From: Polyangiaceae bacterium
GTDB taxonomy: Bacteria; Myxococcota_A; Polyangia; Polyangiales; Polyangiaceae
DNA length: 64,000 bases
Reading direction: 5' to 3'
Assembly (NCBI GenBank): GCA_025353725.1
Contig: JANXOF010000045.1
Coordinates: forward strand, 242,327-306,326
Shown here: in pieces, positions 1 to 7,876 of the stretch
How the letters are laid out: every line of letters starts with the position of its first letter
Position numbering within the stretch: the stretch's first letter is position 1
The notes under the pieces: generated by a model
What the model was told of the DNA's origin: nothing
The model's database searches: none
What the model saw: only the letters and a program-made list of their open reading frames with translations
Translations under genes and position numbers: made by a program

Positions 1-156
1 GCGCGCCTTGGTGCCCAGGGACGCGACATACTGCCGATCGTCGCTGTATCCGCGCAGCTGCTTCGAGACTTCCTCGGTACCTCCGCCCATCATGAAGTGC
101 GCGCAGATGGCAGCGCACACCCATAAGGCTATCGGGATTTCGTGGCTTCTTGACAT
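1..156 (-). CDS. 5' end of a TonB/AgmX-like membrane-anchored protein (partial)
   Basis: An open frame on the minus strand starts with ATG at 156 and runs off the left edge, giving 52 residues. It begins MSRSHEIPIALWVCAAICAH, a short charged start followed by one hydrophobic helix, then a glycine run and a charged region (GGGTEEVSKQLRGYSDDR). From memory this resembles the N-terminal anchor of myxobacterial TonB-family energy-transducer proteins, which continue into a periplasmic Pro-rich region. Only the anchor is present, so the family call is tentative. No strong ribosome-binding site is visible. The roughly 285 bases to the next gene, which is divergent, hold no convincing ORF and presumably contain both promoters. 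Confidence 0.5.
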   Translation of the reverse strand, partial: MSRSHEIPIALWVCAAICAHFMMGGGTEEVSKQLRGYSDDRQYVASLGTKAR

Positions 157-442
157 TGCGTGGAATTCGTCGTGCGAACCGTTCGGGTCCCCAAGGGTAG
201 CATCCGACTCCCTTCCCTTCCATCTGTGGGACGCGTTCGCGACTGTTGAACGTAAGAAAGGAGACCGCGGCTTTCGTGTGCTTCAGGTCGCGATCACCTC
301 GTGTGTGGGTGTCGCACGCGCCACATCCTTTGGGTAGTCGTCGAATTCGAGCGAACCGGCAGAGCCTTGGATCCACGGCGTGATACGGCCGAGCGCGTCA
401 TTTCCTTTGTACACCGGCTACCGCGCCCACATGCATGTTGCG

Positions 443-1614
443 ATGAGACTCGCGCCTCCCTTCCTCGCGCCTTTTGCTCTGGCCTGTGCGGCGTTAAACT
501 GCGGTGGTCCTACGTTCGTTGCGTCGTCGCGCGCTCGTGTGGAGAAAGTGTCGACTCCGGCTATCGACCTGGTTAGGGCGAGGGCGTACTTTTCTGACTT
601 TGAAACCCAATGCTCCGCGGACGGCGGAAAGCTTTGGGGGCGGTCTCTCGCCGGTCCGTTTCTCTTCGTCGATTCTGCCACGCGCGACGTGGTCGCCAAC
701 CAGCGCGGAACTTCGACCTTCCCTACGGCCAGTCACGGAGTTTTCGTGGGTACGTTGACGCCCGCGGAAACGGTCGCGAACACCGCTCTCGGCTGCAACT
801 TGAATGGAACGCGCTGCAGCACGCACTCGAAAGCACGAGCGACTCGCGGGAACAATTGATTGTCGACGCACTTACGTTTCGAGCTTCGCGCGGAGCCGTA
901 TTTCCCAATGCGGCTCCGCGCGAGGCCGCCTTGGAGATTTTCGAAGGACTTGCGGAATACACGGGCGCAAGGCTTGCGAACTTTACCGACGTTGATGTCG
1001 TGCGCTCAGCCGTCGAACGGCGCTCGACGTCGACAGGTTTTGTCCGAATCTTTGCTTACGTGAGTGGTCCGCTCTACGGATTTCTGCTTGATGCCACGGG
1101 CGTTGACTGGCGTAAGCGTCTCACCAAAGAGACGGACCTTGCGTTGCTCCTAAGTGAGCTCACGCATCTCGGCCCTCACGGACAAGGCACACGAGATGCC
1201 GAGGAAGCCGAGCACCGTCACGGCGGAGAGGCGATCCGGCTCGCGGAGCGTGACATCGAGGCCAAGCGCCTTGCGAGGGTTTTCGAGTGGACTCAGTCAC
1301 TGATCGTCGGACCGGTCTTAGTCGTCAATCTGAAGGAGGTCACCAGACGCAGCTTCGATCCGAGGCGCGTGTTCCCGTTGGATGAGCAACAAGTCGTGTA
1401 TACGAGCCGCACGCTCAGTGCTTCTTGGGGAATGCTCACAGTCGACGATGGCGCAATTCTGGAGAACGAAGCGACCGGTCGCGGCCATATTTCGTTGGTG
1501 GGTGCATCTGCGGACTACACGCGAGGTACGGGCTGGTCGCTCCACTTGGCAAAAGGCTGGGCGGTCGCAGCGTCCGCACGACCAGGTGACTTTACCGTTG
1601 CGCGCATTCGTTAG
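443..1614 (+). pseudogene. Decayed metallopeptidase-like lipoprotein gene (internal deletion and frameshift)
   Basis: The 5' part reads from ATG 443 (or 431): an export signal (MRLAPPFLAPFALACAALNC), then ARAYFSDFETQCSADGGKLW, a GPFLFVD element and GVFVGTLTPAETVANTAL. At about 787-800 that frame turns to nonsense, and a second frame takes over with RLQLEWNAL, then a long coherent stretch (ALEIFEGLAEYTGARLA) to the stop at 1614. Related proteins, as I recall them, carry a tryptophan-rich strand and an HExxH-type zinc motif between the VANTA and LEW segments; both are absent here. The simplest reading is a deletion of about 100-200 bp that removed the active site and shifted the frame. A copy of this gene's 3' end recurs at 2711-2905. 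Family identity is from memory. Confidence 0.6.
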
Positions 1615-1710
1615 CGGCAGGGACTTCGAGGGGGCGCGCGCGACCCGCTCTCTGCTCCACTCCGCTGCAGAGCGGCAGCGTTCTACTCGGGAAGCGCCAG
1701 ACCGCACATG
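1519..1710. repeat. Diverged direct repeat, copy 1 (3' end of peptidase-like gene plus tail of convergent gene)
   Basis: This 192-base stretch matches 2711-2905 in the same orientation, about three quarters of positions by eye, including the identical blocks tggcaaaaggctgg and cggtcgcagcgtcc. It spans the last codons of the decayed peptidase-like gene, the intergenic bases after 1614, and a short minus-strand remnant reading HMCGLALP. That remnant corresponds to the C-terminus DMCSVALP of the lipoprotein that ends at 2881. The two copies flank the Uma2-type gene. Confidence 0.75.
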
Positions 1711-1872
1711 TGGGAGCGGATCGAGTGGCGGTCGGCCGCGCGGCCGAAGCCATCCGCGCTGCCGGAGGCGGGGGCGGGTGAGGCGGCGCCCGTGCCGACG
1801 ACGAACTCGCTCCTCGCCGCACGGGTGGTCACGCAAGATGTCCGAATGCGGTTCACGATCTCGCGCCGACGG

Positions 1873-2670
1873 CTACCGTGATTTAAGCCGCTCGATCTCA
1901 AGGAGCGCCTCCGCAAGCCGCTTATCAAGGTCGTCGGCGCGCTCGGACTCTTGCTGCGCGCGCTCGGACTCTTGCTGCGCGCGTTCGGACTCTTGCTGCG
2001 CGCGTTCGGTGACCTCATTGACGGCGCGTTCGAGGCGAAGAACCAATTCCTCGGCTTCGGGCAGACTAGCTGTGCCGAAGTAGAATCGAACGCGGTCTCC
2101 CTCGACGGACAGGTCGAGCCGGAGGACCTTCGACTCATATCGGCCCGCCTGCGGTAGAATAGGGAGATACGAGCGCGCGCCCGGCTCGAGTCGCCAACCT
2201 GCGAGTCGCAAGTGTTGCCGATCAAACACAAAGTACTCGCCGATGCCTACGCGGGCGTAGCGCCTCACGTTCGTTTCGAAGTCCTTCTTTCGGCTGCCAC
2301 TGACATGCACTTCAAGCACGAAGTCGAGGCCTTTACCCTCCTCGCTCACCACCCATTTTTCTCGTGGCTGGGTCTCAACGTCTCGCACCGCGAGGACGTC
2401 GGGGCAAAACATCGGTTCGTCGGGGTAGTAAGTAGCGAGCTCCTTCGAGACGTAGACCTTTTGGCCCACGCGCCGGAAGAACTCGTCGAGAGCGCTTACT
2501 GCGCGATCTTTCGCACGCGAATGGCGGTCCCCCTCCGGCGGGTGAAGGTACATCGGCACCTGGGCGGGCAGAGCGTCGACAACGGCACGTCGCTCAGAGG
2601 CGGTCAACGTGTCCCACTCCTCTTGCGAAGGGGCGCGAGGAAGTGTGGGCTCGAACGCTACAAGAGTCAC
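1873..2670 (-). CDS. Uma2-type (DUF820) PD-(D/E)XK nuclease-fold protein with coiled-coil tail
   Basis: Predicted 265 residues from GTG 2670; longer upstream starts would read into the flanking repeat. The central part has the family core: EGDRHSRAKDRA, then CPDVLAVRD, then DFVLEVHVSGSRKKDFE and YARVGIGEYFVFD, which fit the PD...(D/E)XK strand-helix layout of the Uma2/DUF820 family. Function in this family is largely unknown; some members are called endonucleases by fold only. The C-terminal 60 residues or so form a charged coiled coil containing three exact ERAQQES heptads, encoded by a 21-bp tandem repeat. The gene lies alone on its strand between two diverged copies of a 190-bp direct repeat, so it was probably inserted or trapped by a duplication. 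Confidence 0.85.
   Translation of the reverse strand: MTLVAFEPTLPRAPSQEEWDTLTASERRAVVDALPAQVPMYLHPPEGDRHSRAKDRAVSALDEFFRRVGQKVYVSKELATYYPDEPMFCPDVLAVRDVETQPREKWVVSEEGKGLDFVLEVHVSGSRKKDFETNVRRYARVGIGEYFVFDRQHLRLAGWRLEPGARSYLPILPQAGRYESKVLRLDLSVEGDRVRFYFGTASLPEAEELVLRLERAVNEVTERAQQESERAQQESERAQQESERADDLDKRLAEALLEIERLKSR
1939..2008 (-). repeat. 21-bp tandem repeat encoding ERAQQES heptads
   Basis: Three consecutive near-identical 21-base units sit inside the Uma2-type gene. Each encodes one ERAQQES heptad of its C-terminal coiled coil, and the units differ at only one or two bases. Because the unit is a multiple of three, gain or loss of a copy would lengthen or shorten the coil by exactly two helical turns without changing frame. 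Confidence 0.85.
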
Positions 2671-2710
2671 GGTAGAAGAATAGCAGCCGTCGCTTATCTT
2701 CGCACCCTCC

Positions 2711-2905
2711 GCGCCGAGGTACAGACGGGTCGTTCTAACTGGCAAAAGGCTGGACGGTCGCAGCGTCCACACGACAGGGTGATTTTGTCCTCGTGCGCAC
2801 TCGTTGGCGATAGTGATTTTGACAAGGCGCGCGCCCGACCAGGTCTCGGCTCCAGTCCGGTGCAGAGCGACGATCTTTTATCAAGGAAGCGCGACGCTGC
2901 ACATG
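2711..2905. repeat. Diverged direct repeat, copy 2
   Basis: Partner of 1519-1710. Read on the plus strand it encodes LAKGWTVAAS and GDFVLVRTR followed by TAG, a variant of the C-terminus LAKGWAVAAS...GDFTVARIR of the decayed peptidase-like gene. The right-hand 25 bases are the 3' end of the lipoprotein gene 2881-3561. No 5' part of the peptidase-like gene accompanies this copy. Similarity may begin slightly earlier, near 2692. Confidence 0.75.
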
Positions 2906-3561
2906 TCTTTTGCGACGTAGTTGAGAAGGTGAACTTTGCAAAGTCCGTCGGCTCCTCCGACCGCGTCGCCGAGGCACAAGGCTTTTTCGAGAAAATTATC
3001 GAGTTCGCTACAGCAGTCGAGAAGTTGGCTGCAGTACGATACGGACGAAGCGCTTTCCACGACAGCGACGCTAACGAGTTTCGTTTGCTCGGTAGCGCCC
3101 GTCGCTGACGCACGAAGCGTCACCGATAGCGGTCCAATCGCCGCGTCGGTCGTTGCCGAGAGAGTCAATTCCCCGCTCGTTGCGCCGGCAGGAAGGATGA
3201 TCTGCGGCGCCGCAAGGCCCGCCGGAAGCTGACTCGCACTCAGCATGATGGGACCTGTCTGCCCATTGCCGCGTGAGACTAAAACGGGAATTCGGGCCGT
3301 CGCGCCTCGCGTCACGTTGACTACACCGCCAGCGACAGTAAGCGTGAAGCTCGTGTCTGGCGCCCCGGCATCGGCAGCAGGCGAGGTGGGCGTCGCCGCT
3401 GGGGTTACGGGAACTTTAGGCGCTTCGCTCTCTTTTTTGACGAGATTTTTGTCGTCGTTACCTGTCGCTGGACTCGAAGCACACGCGATCGTCGAGACCG
3501 CAGCGGCAGCGAGGAGCGTGACAAGAAGGCCCGCGCGAGTGTTCGATGTCAGGGATGCCAT
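2881..3561 (-). CDS. Secreted lipoprotein with Ig-like region and Cys-rich C-terminus
   Basis: 226 residues from ATG 3561, chosen because a GAGGT ribosome-binding site precedes it and the signal peptide starts there (MASLTSNTRAGLLVTLLAAA, lipobox STIAC). After a Pro/Ala linker there is a beta-rich region of about 90 residues (FTLTVAGGVVNVTRGATARI, GPIMLSASQLPAGL, GELTLSATTD), which resembles the Ig-like domains of cell-surface proteins. The last 50 residues hold six cysteines (CSQLLDCCSEL, CLGD, CKV, CSV) that probably form disulfides. Function is unknown. Its last codons form part of the direct repeat that also occurs at 1519-1710. Confidence 0.7.
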   Translation of the reverse strand: MASLTSNTRAGLLVTLLAAAAVSTIACASSPATGNDDKNLVKKESEAPKVPVTPAATPTSPAADAGAPDTSFTLTVAGGVVNVTRGATARIPVLVSRGNGQTGPIMLSASQLPAGLAAPQIILPAGATSGELTLSATTDAAIGPLSVTLRASATGATEQTKLVSVAVVESASSVSYCSQLLDCCSELDNFLEKALCLGDAVGGADGLCKVHLLNYVAKDMCSVALP

Positions 3562-3756
3562 TTCAATTACCTCGTGCCACATCGAAGCAGAAGGCGTACC
3601 AACCACGCGCCCGTGCGAGAACCGCGCTTTCGCTTCAATTTTAGCCGTTTTTGCGGTTTGAACCGCGCGTGGTCCATGGTGCACGCTTTCACCACCGGTG
3701 TACTTCCGAGGGACCACGAGCCGCCCGTCGTCGTCGCGGTCGGCTTCCGTCGTCGC

Positions 3757-4671
3757 CTACTTCAAAAGCTTCTCGAGCTGCGCGACATCGAAGCGGATGA
3801 GGGCTTCATACGAGTCCGTTTCGGCCCCTCCGCCGAGTGCGTCAAGTACCCCAAGGGAAATCTTCGCCTCGTCGGCGAGCGCTTTCGCGGGGTAGGCATC
3901 GGACTGCGGCTCGCTAAAAACAGCGCGGATACCCTGAGCTTTCAGGATCTCGCGAACACGGCCGTAGTGCGCTCTTCCCTCGTGCTCGTCGCCCCGGAAA
4001 ATCCCAATGAACGCCGGAGTTTCAAGTTTGTAGCGCTCACCAAAGTACTGAAACGCTCCGTGGAACGGCACAAACGTGCGCGTTTTCATCGCTTTCGTCC
4101 TCGTTTCGACTTCGGCGTCGAGCGCCGCAAGCGAGGCATCGACCTCCGTGGCGCGCTTCCGGTAGGCGAGCGCGTGGGCAGAGTCGGCTTTGCCAAGCTC
4201 CTCGGCGATGGCACGCACGATGAGCCGCGCGCGTTCCGGATCGAGCCACACATGAGGGTCGGGCGTCCCGTCGGCTTCGTTCGTGAGCGTCGGAACACGG
4301 TCGCCCACTTTCAACACGCGGGCCTTTGGCGCGGCGTTGGCGAGCAGCGTCTCCATCCACGCGTCGAGCCCGAGCCCGACCAAGATGCCCACACGCACCT
4401 TCGACGCGGCCTCGACTTCGGCCGGGCTCGGCTCGGGTCTCGCTGCGTGCTCGCTGGTCCCGGGTGGCACCATGAGCGTCACGTCCGCGTCGGGGCCCGC
4501 GACGCGGCGAACCAAGTCGTAGATGGGAAACACTGAAACGCTCACGGTCATCCGCGGGCGATCCCTCGACTCCTCGCCGCTTTTACAGCCTTTAGAGCAC
4601 CCCCAAAGGCCTGCCGCCAAGGTGATGGCGCACCCGAGAGCCACGACAGGGAAGAGAGCGCGCTTGAGCAT
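3757..4671 (-). CDS. Metal (zinc/manganese) ABC transporter substrate-binding lipoprotein, ZnuA/TroA family
   Basis: 304 residues from ATG 4671. The signal peptide ends in a lipobox (LWGC), so the protein is anchored at the cell surface or periplasmic face. The family metal ligands are visible: His about 75 (GTSEHAARPEP), His about 140 (PDPHVWLDP), His about 204 (FVPFHGAF) and Asp about 277 (LGVLDALGG). The long helix between the two lobes is the Lys/Arg/Glu-rich segment at about 160-200. The His-rich loop of classical ZnuA is missing. No permease or ATPase gene lies beside it, so it must serve a transporter encoded elsewhere. The metal cannot be read from sequence. Confidence 0.85.
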   Translation of the reverse strand: MLKRALFPVVALGCAITLAAGLWGCSKGCKSGEESRDRPRMTVSVSVFPIYDLVRRVAGPDADVTLMVPPGTSEHAARPEPSPAEVEAASKVRVGILVGLGLDAWMETLLANAAPKARVLKVGDRVPTLTNEADGTPDPHVWLDPERARLIVRAIAEELGKADSAHALAYRKRATEVDASLAALDAEVETRTKAMKTRTFVPFHGAFQYFGERYKLETPAFIGIFRGDEHEGRAHYGRVREILKAQGIRAVFSEPQSDAYPAKALADEAKISLGVLDALGGGAETDSYEALIRFDVAQLEKLLK

Positions 4672-4762
4672 GATCCGCGGACTTCGCACAGTGCGCAGCC
4701 TATCGCAAAAGTGACCTCTGATTCGTCCCGCGCGCGGCTCGTGTTACAACCTGCGCGCCCCG

Positions 4763-5845
4763 ATGGAGACTACGTCACGCGAAGTGGAAGAACCGCCCTA
4801 CGAAATCCGTGGCTCGTTGCCCGAGGACGAAGCGCAGATCTTACGTATCGCCAGGCACTTGAACACGGTGAATCTTCCCGAGGAGGAGGAGGGAGTGCGC
4901 CAAATCCTTGCGGCATCCCACCAAAGCTTCACGCAGGCGACGGCCGAACCGTCACGGCGTCAGTACGTTTTTGTGCTCGTCGAGCGCGCGACCGGGACGA
5001 TCCTCGGCACCTCGATGGTCTTCGCGCAGCTGGGTCGTAAAGATGCGCCCTACATCTATCTCGACGTGATTGACGAGGAGCGTTACTCGCAAACGTTGGA
5101 CAAGCACTTCGAGCACACGGTGCTGAAGATCGGCTACTCGTACAATGGGCCAACCGAAATCGGCGGCCTGGTCCTCGACCCTACGTACCGGCGGGTGCCC
5201 GAGCGCCTCGGTACGTTCTTGTCGTACGTGCGCTTTCTCTTCATTAAAATGCACCGCCCCTGGTTTCGTGACGAGGTACTCGCCGAGCTGCTCCCACCCC
5301 TCGAAAAAGACGGTACTTCGCACCTTTGGGACGCGCTCGGGCGTCACTTTACGGGGATGACTTACGCCGAGGCCGACAAGCTCTCGCGCAAGAACAAGGA
5401 GTTCATTCGAGGTCTTTTTCCCGAAGGCACCATCCACGCTTCGCTCCTTCCCAAAGATGCCCAAAGCGTGATCGGGAAGGTCGGCGCGCAGACCCGTGGC
5501 GTCGAAAAACTCCTTCGCCGCATTGGCTTTCGCTACGCCGACCGCGTCGACCCTTTTGACGGCGGCCCGCACTTTACCGCCGCGACCGACGAAGTCAGCC
5601 TCGTCTCGAGCTCACGCCGCTTTCGGGTCGAGGAACTCGTCGCCGAGGCCACGCTCGCGGCTTTGCCACCCGAAAAACGTAGACGCGCCGTCGTTGCCGT
5701 CGAGCCGAACGGGCCGCCCTTCTTTCGAGCGGTGCTCGCGCCCTTCGAGCCGCGCGGCTCCGAGGGGTGTGCGCTCGGGAGGCTTGCCGCGCGGGCGCTC
5801 GGTCTCGAGGTTGGCTCAGAGGCCTGGATTCTGCCCCTCGAGTGA
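4763..5845 (+). CDS. Arginine N-succinyltransferase-like acyltransferase (AstA family)
   Basis: 360 residues, close to the usual AstA length of about 340. Family blocks include GTILGTSMVFAQLGRKDAPY, EIGGLVLDPTYRRVPERLG, FLSYVRFLFIKMHRPWFRDE, WDALGRHFTGMTYAEADKLS and SVIGKVGAQTRGVEKLLRRI. AstA moves succinyl from succinyl-CoA to the alpha-amino group of arginine, the first step of the AST arginine-degradation pathway in gammaproteobacteria. The other ast genes are not nearby, so the physiological acceptor may be arginine, ornithine or something else. It is convergent with the next gene, with 14 bases between the two stop codons. Confidence 0.85.
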   Translation: METTSREVEEPPYEIRGSLPEDEAQILRIARHLNTVNLPEEEEGVRQILAASHQSFTQATAEPSRRQYVFVLVERATGTILGTSMVFAQLGRKDAPYIYLDVIDEERYSQTLDKHFEHTVLKIGYSYNGPTEIGGLVLDPTYRRVPERLGTFLSYVRFLFIKMHRPWFRDEVLAELLPPLEKDGTSHLWDALGRHFTGMTYAEADKLSRKNKEFIRGLFPEGTIHASLLPKDAQSVIGKVGAQTRGVEKLLRRIGFRYADRVDPFDGGPHFTAATDEVSLVSSSRRFRVEELVAEATLAALPPEKRRRAVVAVEPNGPPFFRAVLAPFEPRGSEGCALGRLAARALGLEVGSEAWILPLE

Positions 5846-5859
5846 GCCAGGTGCGCTAG

Positions 5860-6789
5860 CTAGTCGAACGCGAACGAGCCGACGAGCGGCACGTGGTCGG
5901 AAAGGCCACGAAAAGTGCCGTTTCGCTGACCGAAACGGTGCGATCCGTCGAAGTTTAGCCAATTCAGTGCACGGCCCGTGAAGATGTGATCGAGGTGCAT
6001 CCGGAGGTTCATGAAGCCCGCCGTGGGCCACGCGACGAGCGCCTCTTCGTGCAGTTGAAAGTGACGTGCGAAAGCGTCCTCGAATCCGTGCTCGCGGAGG
6101 TACCGGTACGCGGGCGATCCCGGTAGCGCATTGAAATCGCCGACGACGATAAACCGTTCGCTCGCCCGTTCGCGCGCGACAAAGTGCGCGAGATTCTTGG
6201 CCTCTTCGAGCTGGTTTGGGCCCCAGCCCATACGCCGCGGCTCAAGCCAAAACGCGCGAGAAAACGCCGTCGGCAGACTCAGGTGCGTGTTGAAAACATC
6301 CAGGCCGACGCCCGACCGGTGGTGAACGCGCAGATGCGCGCAGATGCGCGTTTGCTTAAGCTTTTTCACGGGGTGCGCAGCGCGCGACGTGATGTCGTGC
6401 GGCTGAGCGGCGTTGTCATGTGACACCCGGAAGTCGCCACGCACAAGCACGGCGAGTCCCGTTGTATAAAGTGGCGCCGTGCTGACCCGATACGCGTGTG
6501 CCGGGAAGTAATACGCCTCATAGGCATCGGGCTTTCCGCGTGCGCGCAGCGCGTGCTGGAGCATGGCCATCAGGCGATCAAGTTGGGTCTCACCGGCTGG
6601 CGCGGGGTGAGCCATATTTGAACGCAAGGACGTGGTCTCGACCTCTTGAAGGCAAATAATGTCGGCGAGCGGGGCGAGTGTGGCGAGCGCCTCGGCGATG
6701 CGCGCCATGGCTTTCGCCGTGCTCGCGATTCCGCGCGTGGCGTGTCCAAAATAGCGAACGTTATAAGTGACGACGCGCACGGGAGCCAT
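5860..6789 (-). CDS. Endonuclease/exonuclease/phosphatase (EEP) family protein
   Basis: 309 residues from ATG 6789, which follows a GGAGG ribosome-binding site; an upstream in-frame start is less likely. The catalytic motifs of the DNase I/exonuclease III/inositol phosphatase fold are all present in order: TYNVRYFG, LQEVET, FNTHLSL, VVGDFNALPGSPAY, LDHIFTG and LSDHVPLVG. The protein has no signal peptide and is probably cytoplasmic. Substrate is undetermined; EEP proteins cleave DNA, RNA, phospholipids or phosphoinositides, and this compact type is often annotated only by fold. Confidence 0.88.
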   Translation of the reverse strand: MAPVRVVTYNVRYFGHATRGIASTAKAMARIAEALATLAPLADIICLQEVETTSLRSNMAHPAPAGETQLDRLMAMLQHALRARGKPDAYEAYYFPAHAYRVSTAPLYTTGLAVLVRGDFRVSHDNAAQPHDITSRAAHPVKKLKQTRICAHLRVHHRSGVGLDVFNTHLSLPTAFSRAFWLEPRRMGWGPNQLEEAKNLAHFVARERASERFIVVGDFNALPGSPAYRYLREHGFEDAFARHFQLHEEALVAWPTAGFMNLRMHLDHIFTGRALNWLNFDGSHRFGQRNGTFRGLSDHVPLVGSFAFD

Positions 6790-6979
6790 ACCGGGCCTCC
6801 ACTGTAGAACGTCGGCGCGGCGCGCGCGCGCACTATCCCTCGAAGCCATCGAGCGCGACCGCGCCGTGTGTTTGGAGCCGTCGCACGGCCTCGCGTGACT
6901 CTACGGTTGTCCATGTAGGTTTGGTGGTGCGGGTTGCTTTTTGAGCGCATCGAATCCGCTGGGTGCTAGTTTTAAACGG

Positions 6980-7801
6980 GTGAAGGCGCCGTATATCTTT
7001 GGTAGTGCGTGCATATTTGCGGCCGTACTCTCGGCGGGGGGGTGCTCGTCGAACGCGCCTTCGACGCCAGAGACAGGTCCGCTCAATCCGTCGAAGACGC
7101 CGACTAACGGTCAAGGCGTGCCAAGCGACGCGGGAGCGGTGGTGCCTACTACGCCGGTGGCATGCGTGCTTACGCCGCCGAGTAAACGATGTGGACTTGC
7201 GCCTCAGTGCGGATGTCTTCCAAACGAGACATGTGATGTCATCGCGGAGCCTACCGGCGAAGTCGCGTGCGTCACGGCAGGGAGCAACACCATGGGGCGC
7301 CCGTGCGGTCGGACTGGAGACTGTGCAGCGGGCCTACGATGCGAGTACGGCGCGTGTCACGCGTATTGCCCGACGGTTTCGAGCAAATGTACGTTAGCGG
7401 GCACGGACATCTGCGTGGGTGTCAATGGCAATGATGACAGACCCCTCCCTAATCTTACGATATGTACGATTCAGTGTGATCCCCGAGCGCCGTCGGCGGT
7501 CTGTGGCGCAAACTCCTGCGAATGGCTCGCCACCTACTACTCGCCGTTCACGAAGGTAAGCGACTGCGTTTTGGGAGGTCCGAACAAGCAGGGTGACGGC
7601 TGCAAAAGCGCAAGTAACTGCCTCCCCGGATTCGCTTGCATCACACGGCCTGGCAAACCGGAGACGGACAAGGAATGTGAGGCGTGGTGCCGGATGAACC
7701 AGACGCCCAGCGATTGTCCGAGCGGCAAGACGTGCAAAGACGAAGTCTTCGGCGACAACAGTCCGGTCGTGGGCGGCATTCGAGAAGGGCTCTGCCGATA
7801 G
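6980..7801 (+). CDS. Cys-rich secreted lipoprotein
   Basis: 273 residues from GTG 6980, preferred because the signal peptide (KAPYIFGSACIFAAVLSAGGC) begins there; a TTG at 6941 would add 13 residues. After a Thr/Pro-rich spacer the protein contains more than 20 cysteines in short repeats such as CGLAPQCGCLPNETC, GRPCGRTGDCAAGLRCEYGAC and GDGCKSASNCLPGFAC. Such patterns are typical of extracellular disulfide-stabilised domains in myxobacteria. No enzyme motif is seen and the function is unknown. It is divergent from the EEP gene. Confidence 0.75.
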   Translation: MKAPYIFGSACIFAAVLSAGGCSSNAPSTPETGPLNPSKTPTNGQGVPSDAGAVVPTTPVACVLTPPSKRCGLAPQCGCLPNETCDVIAEPTGEVACVTAGSNTMGRPCGRTGDCAAGLRCEYGACHAYCPTVSSKCTLAGTDICVGVNGNDDRPLPNLTICTIQCDPRAPSAVCGANSCEWLATYYSPFTKVSDCVLGGPNKQGDGCKSASNCLPGFACITRPGKPETDKECEAWCRMNQTPSDCPSGKTCKDEVFGDNSPVVGGIREGLCR

Positions 7802-7876
7802 TCCAGCTTGACGCGTCGGGAGTCTGCCCGCCCTCGGTCACCGCCGTTGTGGTAGGCCTTGGCACAAGGCTTATCC

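Noticed and set aside
2212..3108. A 298-codon plus-strand frame across the Uma2-type gene and copy 2 of the repeat
   Set aside because: It overlaps two supported minus-strand genes. Its only similarity is to the plus-strand frame over copy 1, which is explained by the DNA repeat.
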